64,000 nt of DNA, from assembly GCA_016721505.1 (NCBI GenBank), contig JADKHX010000015.1, positions 1 through 64,000 of the forward strand, read 5' to 3'. Of the stretch, positions 25,724 through 34,638 are shown piece after piece. This DNA comes from Rhodocyclaceae bacterium (GTDB taxonomy: Bacteria; Pseudomonadota; Gammaproteobacteria; Burkholderiales; Rhodocyclaceae). The translations under genes were made by a program, and so were the position numbers. The notes beneath the pieces were generated by a model. That model was given only the letters and a program-made list of their open reading frames with translations, searched no databases and was not told the DNA's origin. How positions within the stretch are numbered: the stretch's first letter is position 1; each line of letters starts with the position of its first letter.

Positions 25724-26254
25724 ATGCGTGTTGTCAAAATTCCGGGTTTGCGACTAGAGCCACAAACGAATTTCCACGCCGACGAAATGTTCGTCGTGCT
25801 TAGCGATCCGGCGATTTATGAATACGAAAACACGCCACCCGAATCGCTCGCTTGGCTGCGTAATCGCTTTGTGCGGCTCGAATCGCGGCGATCGGCAGAT
25901 GGCAATGAAGCTTGGCTCAATTGGGTCATTCGCTTACCCAATCACGCGCTGATTGGCTATGTGCAAGCCACTGTGTATGCCGATGGTCGCGCCGCGATTG
26001 CCTACATTTTGAACAGTGCGCATTGGGGGCACGGGCTGGCGCGTCGTTCGGTGCAGGCAATGATTACCGAACTGGCAACGCATCATCAGGCACAATATTT
26101 TTCCGCAGTACTCAAGCGGGAAAATTTCCGCTCATCGGGATTGCTTAAACGCCTCGGCTTCACGCCCGCAAGTGCCAAGCAAGCCATCTCATTCGGCTGC
26201 GAAGCCGACGAAATCGCCTACGTTCTAGAGTGCGCCGAAGATCTTCTTGAGTAG
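25724..26254 (+). CDS. GNAT-family N-acetyltransferase
   Basis: 176 residues from the ATG at 25724; a longer upstream reading in this frame overlaps lysE and is not real. RimJ/RimL-like layout: LRLEPQTNFHADEMFVVLSDPAIYEYEN at the start, LIGYVQATVYADGRAAIAYIL, the acetyl-CoA loop HWGHGLARRSVQAMI, and ENFRSSGLLKRLGF. Substrate unknown. Its last 30 bases overlap the convergent DUF4197 gene. Confidence 0.85.
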   Translation: MRVVKIPGLRLEPQTNFHADEMFVVLSDPAIYEYENTPPESLAWLRNRFVRLESRRSADGNEAWLNWVIRLPNHALIGYVQATVYADGRAAIAYILNSAHWGHGLARRSVQAMITELATHHQAQYFSAVLKRENFRSSGLLKRLGFTPASAKQAISFGCEADEIAYVLECAEDLLE

Positions 26255-26923
26255 CGTGCTACCGGCTTCGACAGGATTCGCACGGAAGCTCTTTTCTTTT
26301 TCGGCGATCATCGCGTAGAGACCTTCCAAGGCTTTTTGTGTCACGTAATTGTCGAGGTTGGCATCCTTTTCCTCAATCAACCCAAGCTTGACGGCTTTGC
26401 CGGCAAACTTGTCATACTGCGCGCCGAGTTTCACTTTCTTGGTGGCGCCGCTCACAATAGGCAGAAATTTCTTGGTCAATGGCTCACTGGTAGTGCGAAT
26501 GAAATAGTTGGTCACACTGGCATTGCCACTGGTCAGAATATCCTTGGCATCAGTTACCGTCATCTTCTTGATTGATTCCATCAGGATCGGCTTGGCACCA
26601 GCGACTGCCGCCTCGGCGGCGTGATTCATGGTCTCGACCAGTTCATCCGCCTGCTTGCCCATGCCGACCATGCGCATCGCTTTCTCGGCCTTCTTAAGCG
26701 AATCTGGCAGTGGGATTTTTACTTGTGCATTACCCAAGAAACCGTTTTCTTTACCCAGTGAATCGACGGCATAGTCTGCCCCTTTGATCAGCGCTTCCTT
26801 GATGCCAGCGCTGGCATCCTTGGTACTGATTGCGTCAAGCCCGGTAGCGCAAGCCGCGGTGGAGAAATGCAATGAGAGTGCCGACACACAAATAAACAAA
26901 AATGATTTGGCGTGACTTTTCAT
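26225..26923 (-). CDS. DUF4197 family secreted protein
   Basis: 232 residues from the ATG at 26923, with a signal peptide ending near ACAT. DUF4197 motifs: SAGIKEALIKGADYAVDSLGKENGFLGN, VKIPLPDSLKKAEKAMRMVGMGKQADELVETMN, AKDILTSGNASVTNYFIRTTSEPLTKKFLPIV and YVTQKALEGLYAMIAEKEKSFRANP. A periplasmic protein of unknown function found widely in proteobacteria. Convergent with the GNAT gene (30-base overlap). Confidence 0.9.
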   Translation of the reverse strand: MKSHAKSFLFICVSALSLHFSTAACATGLDAISTKDASAGIKEALIKGADYAVDSLGKENGFLGNAQVKIPLPDSLKKAEKAMRMVGMGKQADELVETMNHAAEAAVAGAKPILMESIKKMTVTDAKDILTSGNASVTNYFIRTTSEPLTKKFLPIVSGATKKVKLGAQYDKFAGKAVKLGLIEEKDANLDNYVTQKALEGLYAMIAEKEKSFRANPVEAGSTLLKKIFGAL

Positions 26924-26978
26924 GGTGGCGTTTTCCAAATGAAATGACGCACTATCTTACCAATAGTGATAGGTGTTG

Positions 26979-27605
26979 CTATGTTTGATTGCCAATCTCC
27001 CGCAGTGTGCACAAACGCAATTCGTCTTGTGTATTAATGTTACGAAACGCTTCGCCGTTTTCAAACGGCACTTCCACCACCCGCAAGCTGCTGTACCACT
27101 CGCGAATTTTTCTTCCGCCATTGGCAAGATAGGCATCAAGATGTGGCAATAGACTCACCCGAACGAGACAAAACACCGGATGCACTTGACGCTGCTCGCG
27201 ACGCCCAGTAACCGCGACCGCTATGTCAAAGTCATTTTGCTGTTGCGCAGCGTGCAAACCTTGAACCAAATCCAGCGGCAAAAATGGACTATCGCAAGGC
27301 ACCATAACCAACCATGGTGTGACGCAATGCGTGAGACCTACCTGCAAGCCTGCGAGCGGTCCGGCAAAGCCGGTCAATTCATCGGGCCAAACCGGGTGAC
27401 CAAAGCCCGCATAAGTAGCAATATTTTGATTGGCGTTAATCATCAGCGTTGCCACCTGTGGCTCAAACCTTCGCAACACTGCTTCGACCATCGTCTGGTC
27501 GCCAAAAACCTGCAAGCCTTTGTCGACTTTGCCCATGCGGATGCCACGACCACCAGCCAGAACTAGGCCAGTGACATTTGGCGGTTGGGGATTAACGATT
27601 GGCAT
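26979..27605 (-). CDS. mobA: Molybdenum cofactor guanylyltransferase
   Basis: 208 residues. Attaches GMP to molybdopterin to make the bis-MGD cofactor. The GTP-binding signature LAGGRGIRMGKVDKGL is near residue 16, then WPDELTGFAGPLAGLQVGL, MVPCDSPFLP and QVHPVFCLV. The C-terminal FENGEAFRNINTQDEL is also typical. A single gene here; no other molybdopterin genes are in the window. Confidence 0.94.
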   Translation of the reverse strand: MPIVNPQPPNVTGLVLAGGRGIRMGKVDKGLQVFGDQTMVEAVLRRFEPQVATLMINANQNIATYAGFGHPVWPDELTGFAGPLAGLQVGLTHCVTPWLVMVPCDSPFLPLDLVQGLHAAQQQNDFDIAVAVTGRREQRQVHPVFCLVRVSLLPHLDAYLANGGRKIREWYSSLRVVEVPFENGEAFRNINTQDELRLCTLREIGNQT

Positions 27606-27649
27606 GCGGAAAAAAGTGTTTGCTGACTACGAGCCTTTGCAGCAGCACC

Positions 27650-28528
27650 TCAAGATGGCGCAGGCAATCTGCGTTTTTGCAAAGTACGCTTGACCCCTGC
27701 CAACTTGGCCGACATTTTTTCCCCACCACGTACAGCGACTGTTACGGCCAAAATATCGATGAACACGAGATGAATAATGCGCGTTGTCATTGATGAATAA
27801 ACATCTGGATCTTCAAGTGTGTCGGCATCAATCACCACATCGGCGACTTCGGCCAGCGGTGAATCAGCGCGGGTAATTACGATTACTTTGGCGCCACCTG
27901 CTTTCGCAACTTGCGCAGCGTTAATCAAATCGATGGTTCGACCACTAGCCGAAATCGCCAGTAACACGTCTTTAGCTTCCAGCAATGTCGCAGCCATGCC
28001 TTGTACATGGGAATCGTTATAGGCGACGCAGGAAATCCCCAGCCGGAAAAATTTATGCTGCGCGTCTTGTGCCGTGATGCCGCTGTTGCCAAGACCGTAA
28101 AACTCGACGCGTCTGGCCTTGCTTAGAAGCATCGCGGCGCGCTCAATCGCATCTCGGTTCAGGCGATTTCGCGAACGAATCAAACTCGAAATCGCGTTGT
28201 CAAAAACCTTGGCCGCGATATCACCGGTGGCGTCCTTTGGTGTGACTTCGTTATGCACAAATGGCGTGCCGCTGGCGGCGCTGCGGGCCATGCGTAGTTT
28301 GAAATCACTTAAGCCAGTACAAGCCATAGAACGGCAAAATCGCACGATAGTCGGTTGCGATACGCCTGCCATTTTGGCGATTTGCGAGATTGGCGCGTGC
28401 AGCACTTCTTCGGGATGCTTTAACACCACATTGGCGACCCGTTGCTCAGAAGGCGACAGACTCGCCATGCGCTCTCGAACTCGATCAAGCATGGCTCGAA
28501 CACCCATAAATTGGCGCATCGCCGACAC
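27650..28528 (-). CDS. hexR: HexR/RpiR-family transcriptional regulator
   Basis: Up to 292 residues (starts at 28528, 28507 and 28492 are all possible). N-terminal RpiR helix-turn-helix: LSPSEQRVANVVLKHPEEV, ISQIAKMAGVSQPTIVRFCRSM. C-terminal SIS sugar-phosphate domain (about 135-265) with FYGLGNSGITAQDAQHKFFRLG and ISASGRTIDLINAAQVAKAGGAKVIVIT. HexR senses 2-keto-3-deoxy-6-phosphogluconate and controls central carbon genes. The usual edd/eda/zwf neighbours are absent here, so the symbol rests on sequence pattern alone. Confidence 0.82.
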   Translation of the reverse strand: MSAMRQFMGVRAMLDRVRERMASLSPSEQRVANVVLKHPEEVLHAPISQIAKMAGVSQPTIVRFCRSMACTGLSDFKLRMARSAASGTPFVHNEVTPKDATGDIAAKVFDNAISSLIRSRNRLNRDAIERAAMLLSKARRVEFYGLGNSGITAQDAQHKFFRLGISCVAYNDSHVQGMAATLLEAKDVLLAISASGRTIDLINAAQVAKAGGAKVIVITRADSPLAEVADVVIDADTLEDPDVYSSMTTRIIHLVFIDILAVTVAVRGGEKMSAKLAGVKRTLQKRRLPAPS

Positions 28529-28674
28529 GCAGCTTCGTCACCGTAAAGTCCATCAATATTCCTTATGTTGACGAAAGAGCTCCAGGAATAAATTGCGCAT
28601 CACCAAATCGTCGATATCGCCAAACAAGGCCATAACAAGTGCAGAGATACTGCTTATTCAGATTTTTCCAACTT

Positions 28675-28710
28675 TGGTGCGCGCGGCGGGGATAGCACCC
28701 ACACCTCCTG
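28675..28710 (-). repeat. Partial duplicate of the tRNA-Arg 3' end
   Basis: 36 bases match the T-arm, acceptor strand and CCA of the tRNA at 28765-28800, with about 4 mismatches; the first 19 bases including CCA are identical. It is in the same orientation, 90 bases away. It may be the relic of a second tRNA gene or of an integrase attachment duplication. Confidence 0.75.
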
Positions 28711-28764
28711 AATTGCTATTGTTTCCAAGACTGCCAGTCTATGCTTTTGCAGACCCATCGTTTT

Positions 28765-28840
28765 TGGTGCGCGCGGCGGGGATCGAACCCACAACCCCTG
28801 GCTTCGGAGGCCAGTACTCTATCCATTGAGCTACGCGCGC
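28765..28840 (-). tRNA. tRNA-Arg (anticodon CCG)
   Basis: 76 bases with encoded CCA. Acceptor stem GCGCGCG/CGCGCGC, D-arm GCTC..., anticodon stem CTGGC/GCCAG around loop CTCCGAA (anticodon CCG, reading CGG), and T-arm with TTCGATC. All arms fold as a normal cloverleaf. Confidence 0.96.
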
Positions 28841-28963
28841 CCTTGGTGCAAAGGGCATTTTACACTTGGGTTTTGCGGCTATGCGCCGAGGGGCAATTCG
28901 CTATAAACTGCCTCTCGTTTGTTGCGGGTTTTCTGCGTCATTTTCTTTTATCGAGGTGTGCCA

Positions 28964-29449
28964 ATGTCTTCTTCCCATGCTCCCCAGCCAAATTCAGAAC
29001 TCAACGTTAAGAACATCACGATATATGGCACAGTCATTTTACTAATCAGTGCGCTGACAGTTGCTGGCGTAATTGCGATTGCATCGTCAGTTGCGCATAG
29101 CAGCAACCCGCAAGAGGACGCATCGGCAGTTGCACGCATCGCCCCGGTGGCCAAACTGGAAGTCGCCGCCGTCAAAGTAGCGGGCGCAGCTGAACGAACG
29201 GGTGAGCAGCTTTATACGGCAGCTTGCGTAGCCTGCCATGGCAGCGGCGCAGCCGGTGCACCGAAAATTGGCGATGCCGCTGCGTGGAAGCCACGACTCG
29301 CCTTGGGTCTTGATGGCTTGTTGAAATCTGCAATCAAAGGCAAGGGTGCCATGCCACCCAAAGGCGGCTCGGATGCGAGCGATACCGAGCTTGCCAGAGC
29401 GATTGTGCATTTGGCGAATGCATCAGGTGGAAAGTTCAAAGCGCCCTGA
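28964..29449 (+). CDS. Membrane-anchored class I cytochrome c (c5-like)
   Basis: 161 residues from the ATG at 28964. One N-terminal membrane segment (about 17-40), a linker rich in alanine and valine, then a single-haem domain with CVACHGSGAAGAPKIGD (haem attachment CxxCH), and the axial methionine in KGKGAMPPKGGSD. The ending ARAIVHLANASGG is typical of cytochrome c5/c4-type proteins in respiratory chains. Monocistronic, with a strong terminator 20 bases after the stop. Confidence 0.9.
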   Translation: MSSSHAPQPNSELNVKNITIYGTVILLISALTVAGVIAIASSVAHSSNPQEDASAVARIAPVAKLEVAAVKVAGAAERTGEQLYTAACVACHGSGAAGAPKIGDAAAWKPRLALGLDGLLKSAIKGKGAMPPKGGSDASDTELARAIVHLANASGGKFKAP

Positions 29450-29467
29450 TACTTGACGGCTTTAATA

Positions 29468-29495
29468 GAAAAAAGGAGCCGAGGCTCCTTTTTTT
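29468..29495. terminator. Bidirectional Rho-independent terminator
   Basis: A run of A, the stem GGAGC/GCTCC around CGAG, then seven T. Symmetric A and T runs make it work on both strands, ending the cytochrome c gene (plus) and rep (minus). Confidence 0.92.
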
Positions 29496-29518
29496 ACGCG
29501 GGGTACTGTCCTTATTTA

Positions 29519-29546
29519 GCGGCGTGCTACCAGCACCAACTGACGA
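29519..29546 (+). repeat. REP-like dispersed repeat, copy 8
   Basis: GCGGCGTGCT then ACCAGCACCAACTGAC and GA, 7 bases downstream of the rep stop codon. Confidence 0.88.
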
Positions 29547-29552
29547 GTCCAG

Positions 29553-31520
29553 CTATTTCGCACTGAATTTCGCCAACAAATCCGCCGCGCGACTGCGCGC
29601 GGTTTGTGCGTCCGGCACTTTTTCGCCTTCGCGGCTTTTCGGCGATTCGCCCATTTCGGTTATAAAGCGCGATGGCTCACGCGGCACCCAGTCACGCGCG
29701 ATTTTGCGGCGCTCACACCAAGTCACATTGAGCGTGTTGCGCGCGCGGGTGATGCCGACGTACATCAAGCGACGTTCTTCTTCAATCTTCTCGGCAGTTT
29801 GCGAATCACGATGCGGCAAGCTACCCTCTTCGATACCGACCAAATATACGTGACGAAACTCCAAACCCTTTGACGCATGCAACGTGGCCAATTGCACGGC
29901 GTCGGTCGACTCGGCGTTTTTGTCCAACATCGCCAGCAGCGCAATGGATTGTGCGAGTTCCAATAAGGTTTTGTTTTCCGCCACACCTTTGTCAGCAATC
30001 CACTCGACAAAATCGCGTACATTCTCCATCCGCGTGCGTGCTTCCTGTGGCTCAACGTTCGCAAACAGCGCGGCTTCGTAGCCAATGGCGTTGATCAAAT
30101 CTCTGAGCACCAAGCCCGCATCCTCTGCTTTGGCGCGATGTTCCATGCGCCGAATAAAGTCGCCGAATTGGCGCAGCGCGGTGTGTTGCTTCAAGCTCAA
30201 ATCCGCATCTAGTCCTGGCGTGAAAACCGTCGCCAACAAACTCTGCTGCCTTCGTCCAGCGGCACGACCAAGCGCTTCGAGCGTGGTGCTGCCGATGCCT
30301 CGTTTGGGCGTGGTCACCGCACGAATAAATGCCGGATCATCATTCTCATTGGCCAGCAAACGAAGATACGAAGTGATGTCCTTAATTTCCGTGCGTTCAA
30401 AAAATGACTGGCCACCGGAGATCACATAGGGCACGCGTTGGGCGCGCAACTGTTGCTCGAACACCCGCGCCTGAAAATTGCCACGATACAAAATTGCATA
30501 GTCATCAAAGCGACTACCACTAGAAAATTTGTGTGCCGCGAGTTGCGTCACCACCGCTTCGGCTTCTTCGTCGCCGTCTTTGCAAACTCGCACGCGGATC
30601 GGATCGCCCAAGCCGTGTTCGGACCACAGCCGCTTTTCGAAGGTTTTTGGATTGTGCGCAATCAATGCATTCGCGGCCCGCAAAATCCGGGTCGTCGAAC
30701 GGTAATTTTGTTCCAGCTTGATGACTTTCAGCGCTGGATAATCCACTTTGAGCGCTTGCAAATTTGCCGCGTCCGCGCCTCGCCAGGCGTAGATGGATTG
30801 ATCGTCGTCGCCCACCGCCGTGAATGAATCGCGCCCCTGCGTGAGCAATTGCACTAGACGATATTGACAGCGATTGGTGTCCTGATATTCATCGACCAGC
30901 AAATGCCACAGCCGCGCTCGCCAACGCTCAGCAGCAGCATCGTCATCAGCAAAAAGCTTCACCGGCAAGCGAATCAAATCATCAAAATCCACTGCCTGAT
31001 AGGCGTTCAAGCTGCGCTCGTAATCCACATACAGCGCGGCTGCGGCGTGTTCGAGTTCGCCCTCGGCAACACGCAAGGCCACAGACGAATCAAGTAGCGA
31101 ATTTTTCCACAACGAAATTCGCGTTTGCATCATCCGCAAACGCGCTTTGTCGACGCTGCCCGCCAGCTCCTGAAACAGCGCTGTGGTGTCGGTTGCATCC
31201 AGAATCGAGAAGCCCGGCTTGAGCTTCAGCGCTCGACATTCCTGGCGCAAAATGCGCACGCCGAGCGAATGAAATGTGCTGATGATGACACCTTCGGCAC
31301 GACTGCCAATCGCCTTGGCGATCCGCTCCTGCATCTCTTTAGCCGCCTTGTTGGTAAAGGTAATCGCCGCGATACGATTCGGCGCAATACCCAAATTGCC
31401 GACCAGATGCGCGATTTTGTGAGTGATCACACCGGTCTTGCCTGAGCCTGCACCGGCGAGCACCAGCAGTGGCCCATCTATGTAATTCACGGCTTCGCGT
31501 TGGGCTTCGTTAAGATTCAT
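29553..31520 (-). CDS. rep: ATP-dependent DNA helicase Rep (UvrD/Rep superfamily 1)
   Basis: 655 residues from the ATG at 31520. An upstream in-frame ATG (31625) would add residues derived from a REP-like repeat (LSVGAGDTP) and is rejected. Motifs in order: Q motif LNEAQREAVNYIDGPLL, Walker A LAGAGSGKTGVIT, Ia ITFTNKAAKEMQERI, Walker B HLLVDEYQDTNRCQY, III VGDDDQSIYAWRGA, IV KLEQNYRSTTRIL, and V/VI LATLHASKGLEFRHVYLVG with EEERRLMYVGITRA. 3'-5' helicase that helps replication forks pass bound proteins. Length and motif order favour Rep over UvrD or PcrA. Confidence 0.93.
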   Translation of the reverse strand: MNLNEAQREAVNYIDGPLLVLAGAGSGKTGVITHKIAHLVGNLGIAPNRIAAITFTNKAAKEMQERIAKAIGSRAEGVIISTFHSLGVRILRQECRALKLKPGFSILDATDTTALFQELAGSVDKARLRMMQTRISLWKNSLLDSSVALRVAEGELEHAAAALYVDYERSLNAYQAVDFDDLIRLPVKLFADDDAAAERWRARLWHLLVDEYQDTNRCQYRLVQLLTQGRDSFTAVGDDDQSIYAWRGADAANLQALKVDYPALKVIKLEQNYRSTTRILRAANALIAHNPKTFEKRLWSEHGLGDPIRVRVCKDGDEEAEAVVTQLAAHKFSSGSRFDDYAILYRGNFQARVFEQQLRAQRVPYVISGGQSFFERTEIKDITSYLRLLANENDDPAFIRAVTTPKRGIGSTTLEALGRAAGRRQQSLLATVFTPGLDADLSLKQHTALRQFGDFIRRMEHRAKAEDAGLVLRDLINAIGYEAALFANVEPQEARTRMENVRDFVEWIADKGVAENKTLLELAQSIALLAMLDKNAESTDAVQLATLHASKGLEFRHVYLVGIEEGSLPHRDSQTAEKIEEERRLMYVGITRARNTLNVTWCERRKIARDWVPREPSRFITEMGESPKSREGEKVPDAQTARSRAADLLAKFSAK

Positions 31521-31540
31521 TGAACGCAACGACACGAACC

Positions 31541-31566
31541 ACGGCGTGTCACCAGCACCAACTGAC
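31541..31566 (+). repeat. REP-like dispersed repeat, copy 9
   Basis: ACGGCGTGTC then ACCAGCACCAACTGAC, 20 bases upstream of the rep start and between rep and the DUF4143 gene. Confidence 0.9.
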
Positions 31567-31609
31567 AATACAACAGACGCATTAGCGGACACACCAACGG
31601 ACGCAACAC

Positions 31610-32761
31610 CTACAAGTCCAGCCATGGCAGCATCGCAACGCCTTCGCGTTCATAGGCTTCTGTGCCGCCATAAACCACCCCGAGATTTGTTTGCATTGCG
31701 CCGGCATATTTCTCCCATTTGCGCAATGACACAGTGGCATCACTGGCGACGCGCGTGCCGGATTTGATTTCGACGGCGGCTAGCGCTTGGCCTTGTTCCA
31801 ACACCAGATCAATCTCGGTGCCAATGTTGTCGCGCCAGAAATAAAGCTGATCACGCCTCCCGGCGTTGCGGCGCGCTTTAAGGAATTCATTCACCACCAT
31901 TGTTTCAAACAATGCGCCTCTCAACGGATGTGCGGCGACTTGCTCGACGGTTTGAATGCCGAGCAACGCAGCAGCTAGACCAACATCCTGAAAATAGAGT
32001 TTCGGCATTTTGATAAGGCGTTTGCCAAAATTCTTGAAGTGCGGACGGACGTAGTGAATCAGATAACAGGTTTCCAAAATCGACAACCATTCACGCGCTG
32101 TGCGCTCGGCGATGCCGCTATCACTAGCGAGACTGGCGATGTTAAGCAACTGCCCGGTGCGTGTCGCGGTCAGGCGCAAGAAGCGCTGAAAGCTGTTCAA
32201 ATCTTCGATAGCCCGAAGCTGCCGCGCATCGCGTTCGGCATAGGTGACGATGTAGCTTTGCAGCCAGTCGTAGGCGGTTACTGGGCGCACGTACAAGGCC
32301 GGGTAAAAACCACGCAAAAGCACCTCGTCGATCTGCGTCGGCAACAATTTTTCCGCGCGCAATTCGGCAAGCGAAAGCGGAAGTAATTCGAGGATGCCGT
32401 TGCGCCCAGCCAAACTTTGCGTTACCCCTTCGAGCAGCGAAAGATTGTGTGAGCCGGTCAGCACGAATAATCCCATTCGACCATCAGCATCAACCATGGT
32501 TTGCAATTCGGACAGCAATGCTGGGGCGCGCTGAGCTTCGTCAATCACCGCGCCATCGGGAAAACGGCGCAAGAAGTCCTGCGGTGCGCTTTGTGCGAAC
32601 TCTCGTTCGCCAGGCGACTCTAACGATAGATAAGGTTTGCTCGACAGCGCTGCCCGCACCAGCGTGGTTTTGCCGGATTGACGTGGTCCAGTCACCGTCA
32701 CGACGGGGAAACCGGCGAGTAGGCGATGCAAGCTGGATTCAGCTAAGCGGGGAATTATCAT
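31610..32761 (-). CDS. AAA ATPase with DUF4143 nuclease-like domain
   Basis: 383 residues. N-terminal P-loop VVTVTGPRQSGKTTLVRAAL (about 20-40), Walker B-like DGAVIDEAQRAPALLSELQ, and sensor FVLTGSHNLSLLEGVTQSLAGR. The C-terminal DUF4143 part contains HPLRGALFETMVVNEFLKAR and QLYFWRDNIGTEIDLVLEQ with AAVEIKSG, a PD-(D/E)XK-like E..D..E-x-K set. Function of the family is unknown; members are patchily distributed and often considered mobile or stress-related. The gene is complete. Confidence 0.9.
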   Translation of the reverse strand: MIIPRLAESSLHRLLAGFPVVTVTGPRQSGKTTLVRAALSSKPYLSLESPGEREFAQSAPQDFLRRFPDGAVIDEAQRAPALLSELQTMVDADGRMGLFVLTGSHNLSLLEGVTQSLAGRNGILELLPLSLAELRAEKLLPTQIDEVLLRGFYPALYVRPVTAYDWLQSYIVTYAERDARQLRAIEDLNSFQRFLRLTATRTGQLLNIASLASDSGIAERTAREWLSILETCYLIHYVRPHFKNFGKRLIKMPKLYFQDVGLAAALLGIQTVEQVAAHPLRGALFETMVVNEFLKARRNAGRRDQLYFWRDNIGTEIDLVLEQGQALAAVEIKSGTRVASDATVSLRKWEKYAGAMQTNLGVVYGGTEAYEREGVAMLPWLDL

Positions 32762-32842
32762 TATTTTGCAAATCCGTCCTTGGAGTACGGAATTGTAAAG
32801 AATTACTGACCTACAAGCAATAGATCATCGCATCGCTTTTTC

Positions 32843-33805
32843 CTAAGTCACGCCAGCCTCATGCGCTTGTTGGTCGGCGTGATAGCTTGAGCGCACCATC
32901 GGGCCGCAGGCGGCGTGCGAAAAACCCATCGCCATAGCTTCGCGCTCGAACATCGCAAACACGTCGGGATGCGCGTAACGCAATACTGGCAAATGGTGCG
33001 CGGAGGGTGAAAGATATTGGCCGATGGTCAGCATGTTCACATCGTGCGCGCGCAGGTCCTTCATCACTTGCAAAATCTCTTCATCAGTTTCGCCAAGACC
33101 CAACATCAATCCAGATTTGGTCGGCAGATGTGGGTGCTGCGCTTTGAAGGCTTGCAAGAGCTTGAGCGAATGCACGTAGTCCGAACCAGGGCGGGCTTGT
33201 TTGTATAAGCGCGGCACGGTTTCCAGATTGTGGTTCATCACGTCCGGCGCGTTAGCGCTGATAACTTGCAGCGCTAAATCCAGTCGTCCGCGAAAATCCG
33301 GCACTAAAACTTCGATTGTCGTCGCGGGGGATAGCGCACGAATGCGGGCGATGCAATCAACGAAATGCTGCGCGCCACCGTCGCGTAAATCATCGCGATC
33401 GACACTGGTGATGACCACGTATTTGAGCCGCATCGCGGCAATCGAGCGCGCGAGTTTTTCCGGCTCGTCCACATCCGGCGGCAAAGGTTTACCGTGGCCG
33501 ACATCGCAAAACGGGCAACGCCGTGTGCATAAATCGCCCAAGATCATGAAGGTCGCGGTGCCTTTGCCAAAGCATTCTCCGATATTGGGGCAGGTCGCTT
33601 CTTCGCACACGGTGTGCAAATTGTTGTCGCGCAAAATCTGTTTGATTTCGCCAAAGCGGGTGGCGTTATTGCCCGCCTTGACGCGTATCCACGAAGGCTT
33701 CTTGAGCACCTCGGTAACCGGCACAATCTTTATCGGAATGCGCGCAGTCTTGGCCGCACCTTTTTGCTTTTCGCCAATCGCGGCGGGCGATGTACTGAGT
33801 GTCAT
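32843..33805 (-). CDS. lipA: Lipoyl synthase
   Basis: 320 residues. A radical SAM enzyme that inserts two sulfurs into protein-bound octanoyl groups. Both Fe-S clusters are visible: the auxiliary cluster motif CEEATCPNIGEC, the SAM cluster CTRRCPFCDVGHG, and the final serine ligand in VRSSYHADQQ. It belongs with lipB (34639-35250), but a toxin-antitoxin pair has been inserted between them. Confidence 0.97.
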   Translation of the reverse strand: MTLSTSPAAIGEKQKGAAKTARIPIKIVPVTEVLKKPSWIRVKAGNNATRFGEIKQILRDNNLHTVCEEATCPNIGECFGKGTATFMILGDLCTRRCPFCDVGHGKPLPPDVDEPEKLARSIAAMRLKYVVITSVDRDDLRDGGAQHFVDCIARIRALSPATTIEVLVPDFRGRLDLALQVISANAPDVMNHNLETVPRLYKQARPGSDYVHSLKLLQAFKAQHPHLPTKSGLMLGLGETDEEILQVMKDLRAHDVNMLTIGQYLSPSAHHLPVLRYAHPDVFAMFEREAMAMGFSHAACGPMVRSSYHADQQAHEAGVT

Positions 33806-33905
33806 TTTGATGGCCGAATTAATTGTTCGAGTGCGTTACGAAAGATGCAGTATCGCTTGCGGACTTGGGGTGATGCAAGGGAGCGATGGTTACGGTGTAA
33901 CGCGC

Positions 33906-34319
33906 TTATTCCCCGCCCACAATCCGGAAGCGCTTGCGATTGGGCAGGCGGTAGGTTTCAAAATCGGCGCGGTCGATGGTCCAAACGTGGTGCACGCCGG
34001 TGACGCAAGCAACGTGGACGAGGGACGCGTCGGCTAAATCCATGGGGCGGTCTGCGTAGCGGCTCATCCAGTCTGCCACGGCTTTCAATTCGTCGTGCCC
34101 CATGGTATGAATTTGCAGACCACCACGCGCGGCCCAGCCTTGTAGCTGATGAATAGCGGCGGGCGAGTCGACCAAGTGAGAGAACTCGGTGAGCACTGGC
34201 CATGTAGTTATCAAGTCGCCACGAAATGCGCTTAAGAATTTCACGCAGCGTGCGTGCCAGTTGTCACGGCGACTGGCGAGCGCGACCAGCGGGCCGGTGT
34301 CAACGAGGATGCTTGGCAC
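33906..34319 (-). CDS. PIN-domain ribonuclease toxin (VapC-like)
   Basis: 137 residues from a GTG at 34319; the longer ATG-initiated frame from 34424 runs through the antitoxin gene out of frame and is rejected. PIN acidic residues: ILVDTGPLVAL (Asp), TWPVLTEFSHLV (Glu), PMDLADASLVHVA (two Asp) and VWTIDRADFETYR (Asp). Overlaps the antitoxin by 20 bases, as is usual for type II pairs. Expected to cleave tRNA or rRNA when released. Confidence 0.88.
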   Translation of the reverse strand: MPSILVDTGPLVALASRRDNWHARCVKFLSAFRGDLITTWPVLTEFSHLVDSPAAIHQLQGWAARGGLQIHTMGHDELKAVADWMSRYADRPMDLADASLVHVACVTGVHHVWTIDRADFETYRLPNRKRFRIVGGE

Positions 34320-34566
34320 GGATTTTTTGCTTGACGAGTTTTTTGGCGTTGGCTGCAACGTTGACTGACATGTCGGCTTTGCCTTCGACGCAGCCGATGA
34401 AACCTGCTGCGCTGGCGGTCTCATACGGTGCGCGTTCGGTGTCTGTACTCAACAAATGTTGTTCGAGCAGGGAGACAATCACATCGGATTTGGTGCGTTT
34501 CGTATCGACGCAATAAGTCGCCAAGGCTTGTTCAACGCGGTGCGGCAATCGGACGGTGGTGGTCAT
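34300..34566 (-). CDS. Ribbon-helix-helix antitoxin partner of the PIN toxin
   Basis: 88 residues from the ATG at 34566. The N-terminal MTTTVRLPHRVEQALATYC and TKRTKSDVIVSLLEQHLL reads as a ribbon-helix-helix DNA-binding domain (strand, then helices). The C-terminal part (ADMSVNVAANAKKLVKQKI) would wrap the toxin. A palindrome 22 bases upstream of the start is a likely autoregulatory operator. Confidence 0.82.
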   Translation of the reverse strand: MTTTVRLPHRVEQALATYCVDTKRTKSDVIVSLLEQHLLSTDTERAPYETASAAGFIGCVEGKADMSVNVAANAKKLVKQKIRAKHPR

Positions 34567-34587
34567 TTTGCGATTCCTTTCGGCAAA

Positions 34588-34605
34588 TGTATTACCCATA
34601 ATACA
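34588..34605. promoter_or_regulatory. Putative operator of the toxin-antitoxin operon
   Basis: A perfect 7-bp inverted repeat TGTATTA-CCCA-TAATACA directly upstream of the antitoxin start, well suited to binding a ribbon-helix-helix dimer. Confidence 0.65.
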
Positions 34606-34638
34606 CACCGCAAAACGACAAGGCAAGCGGTGAAACGA

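Noticed and set aside
31521..31625. N-terminal extension of rep to 31625
   Set aside because: The extra residues come from a REP-like repeat (SVGAGDTP) and upstream sequence; homology begins at the ATG at 31520.
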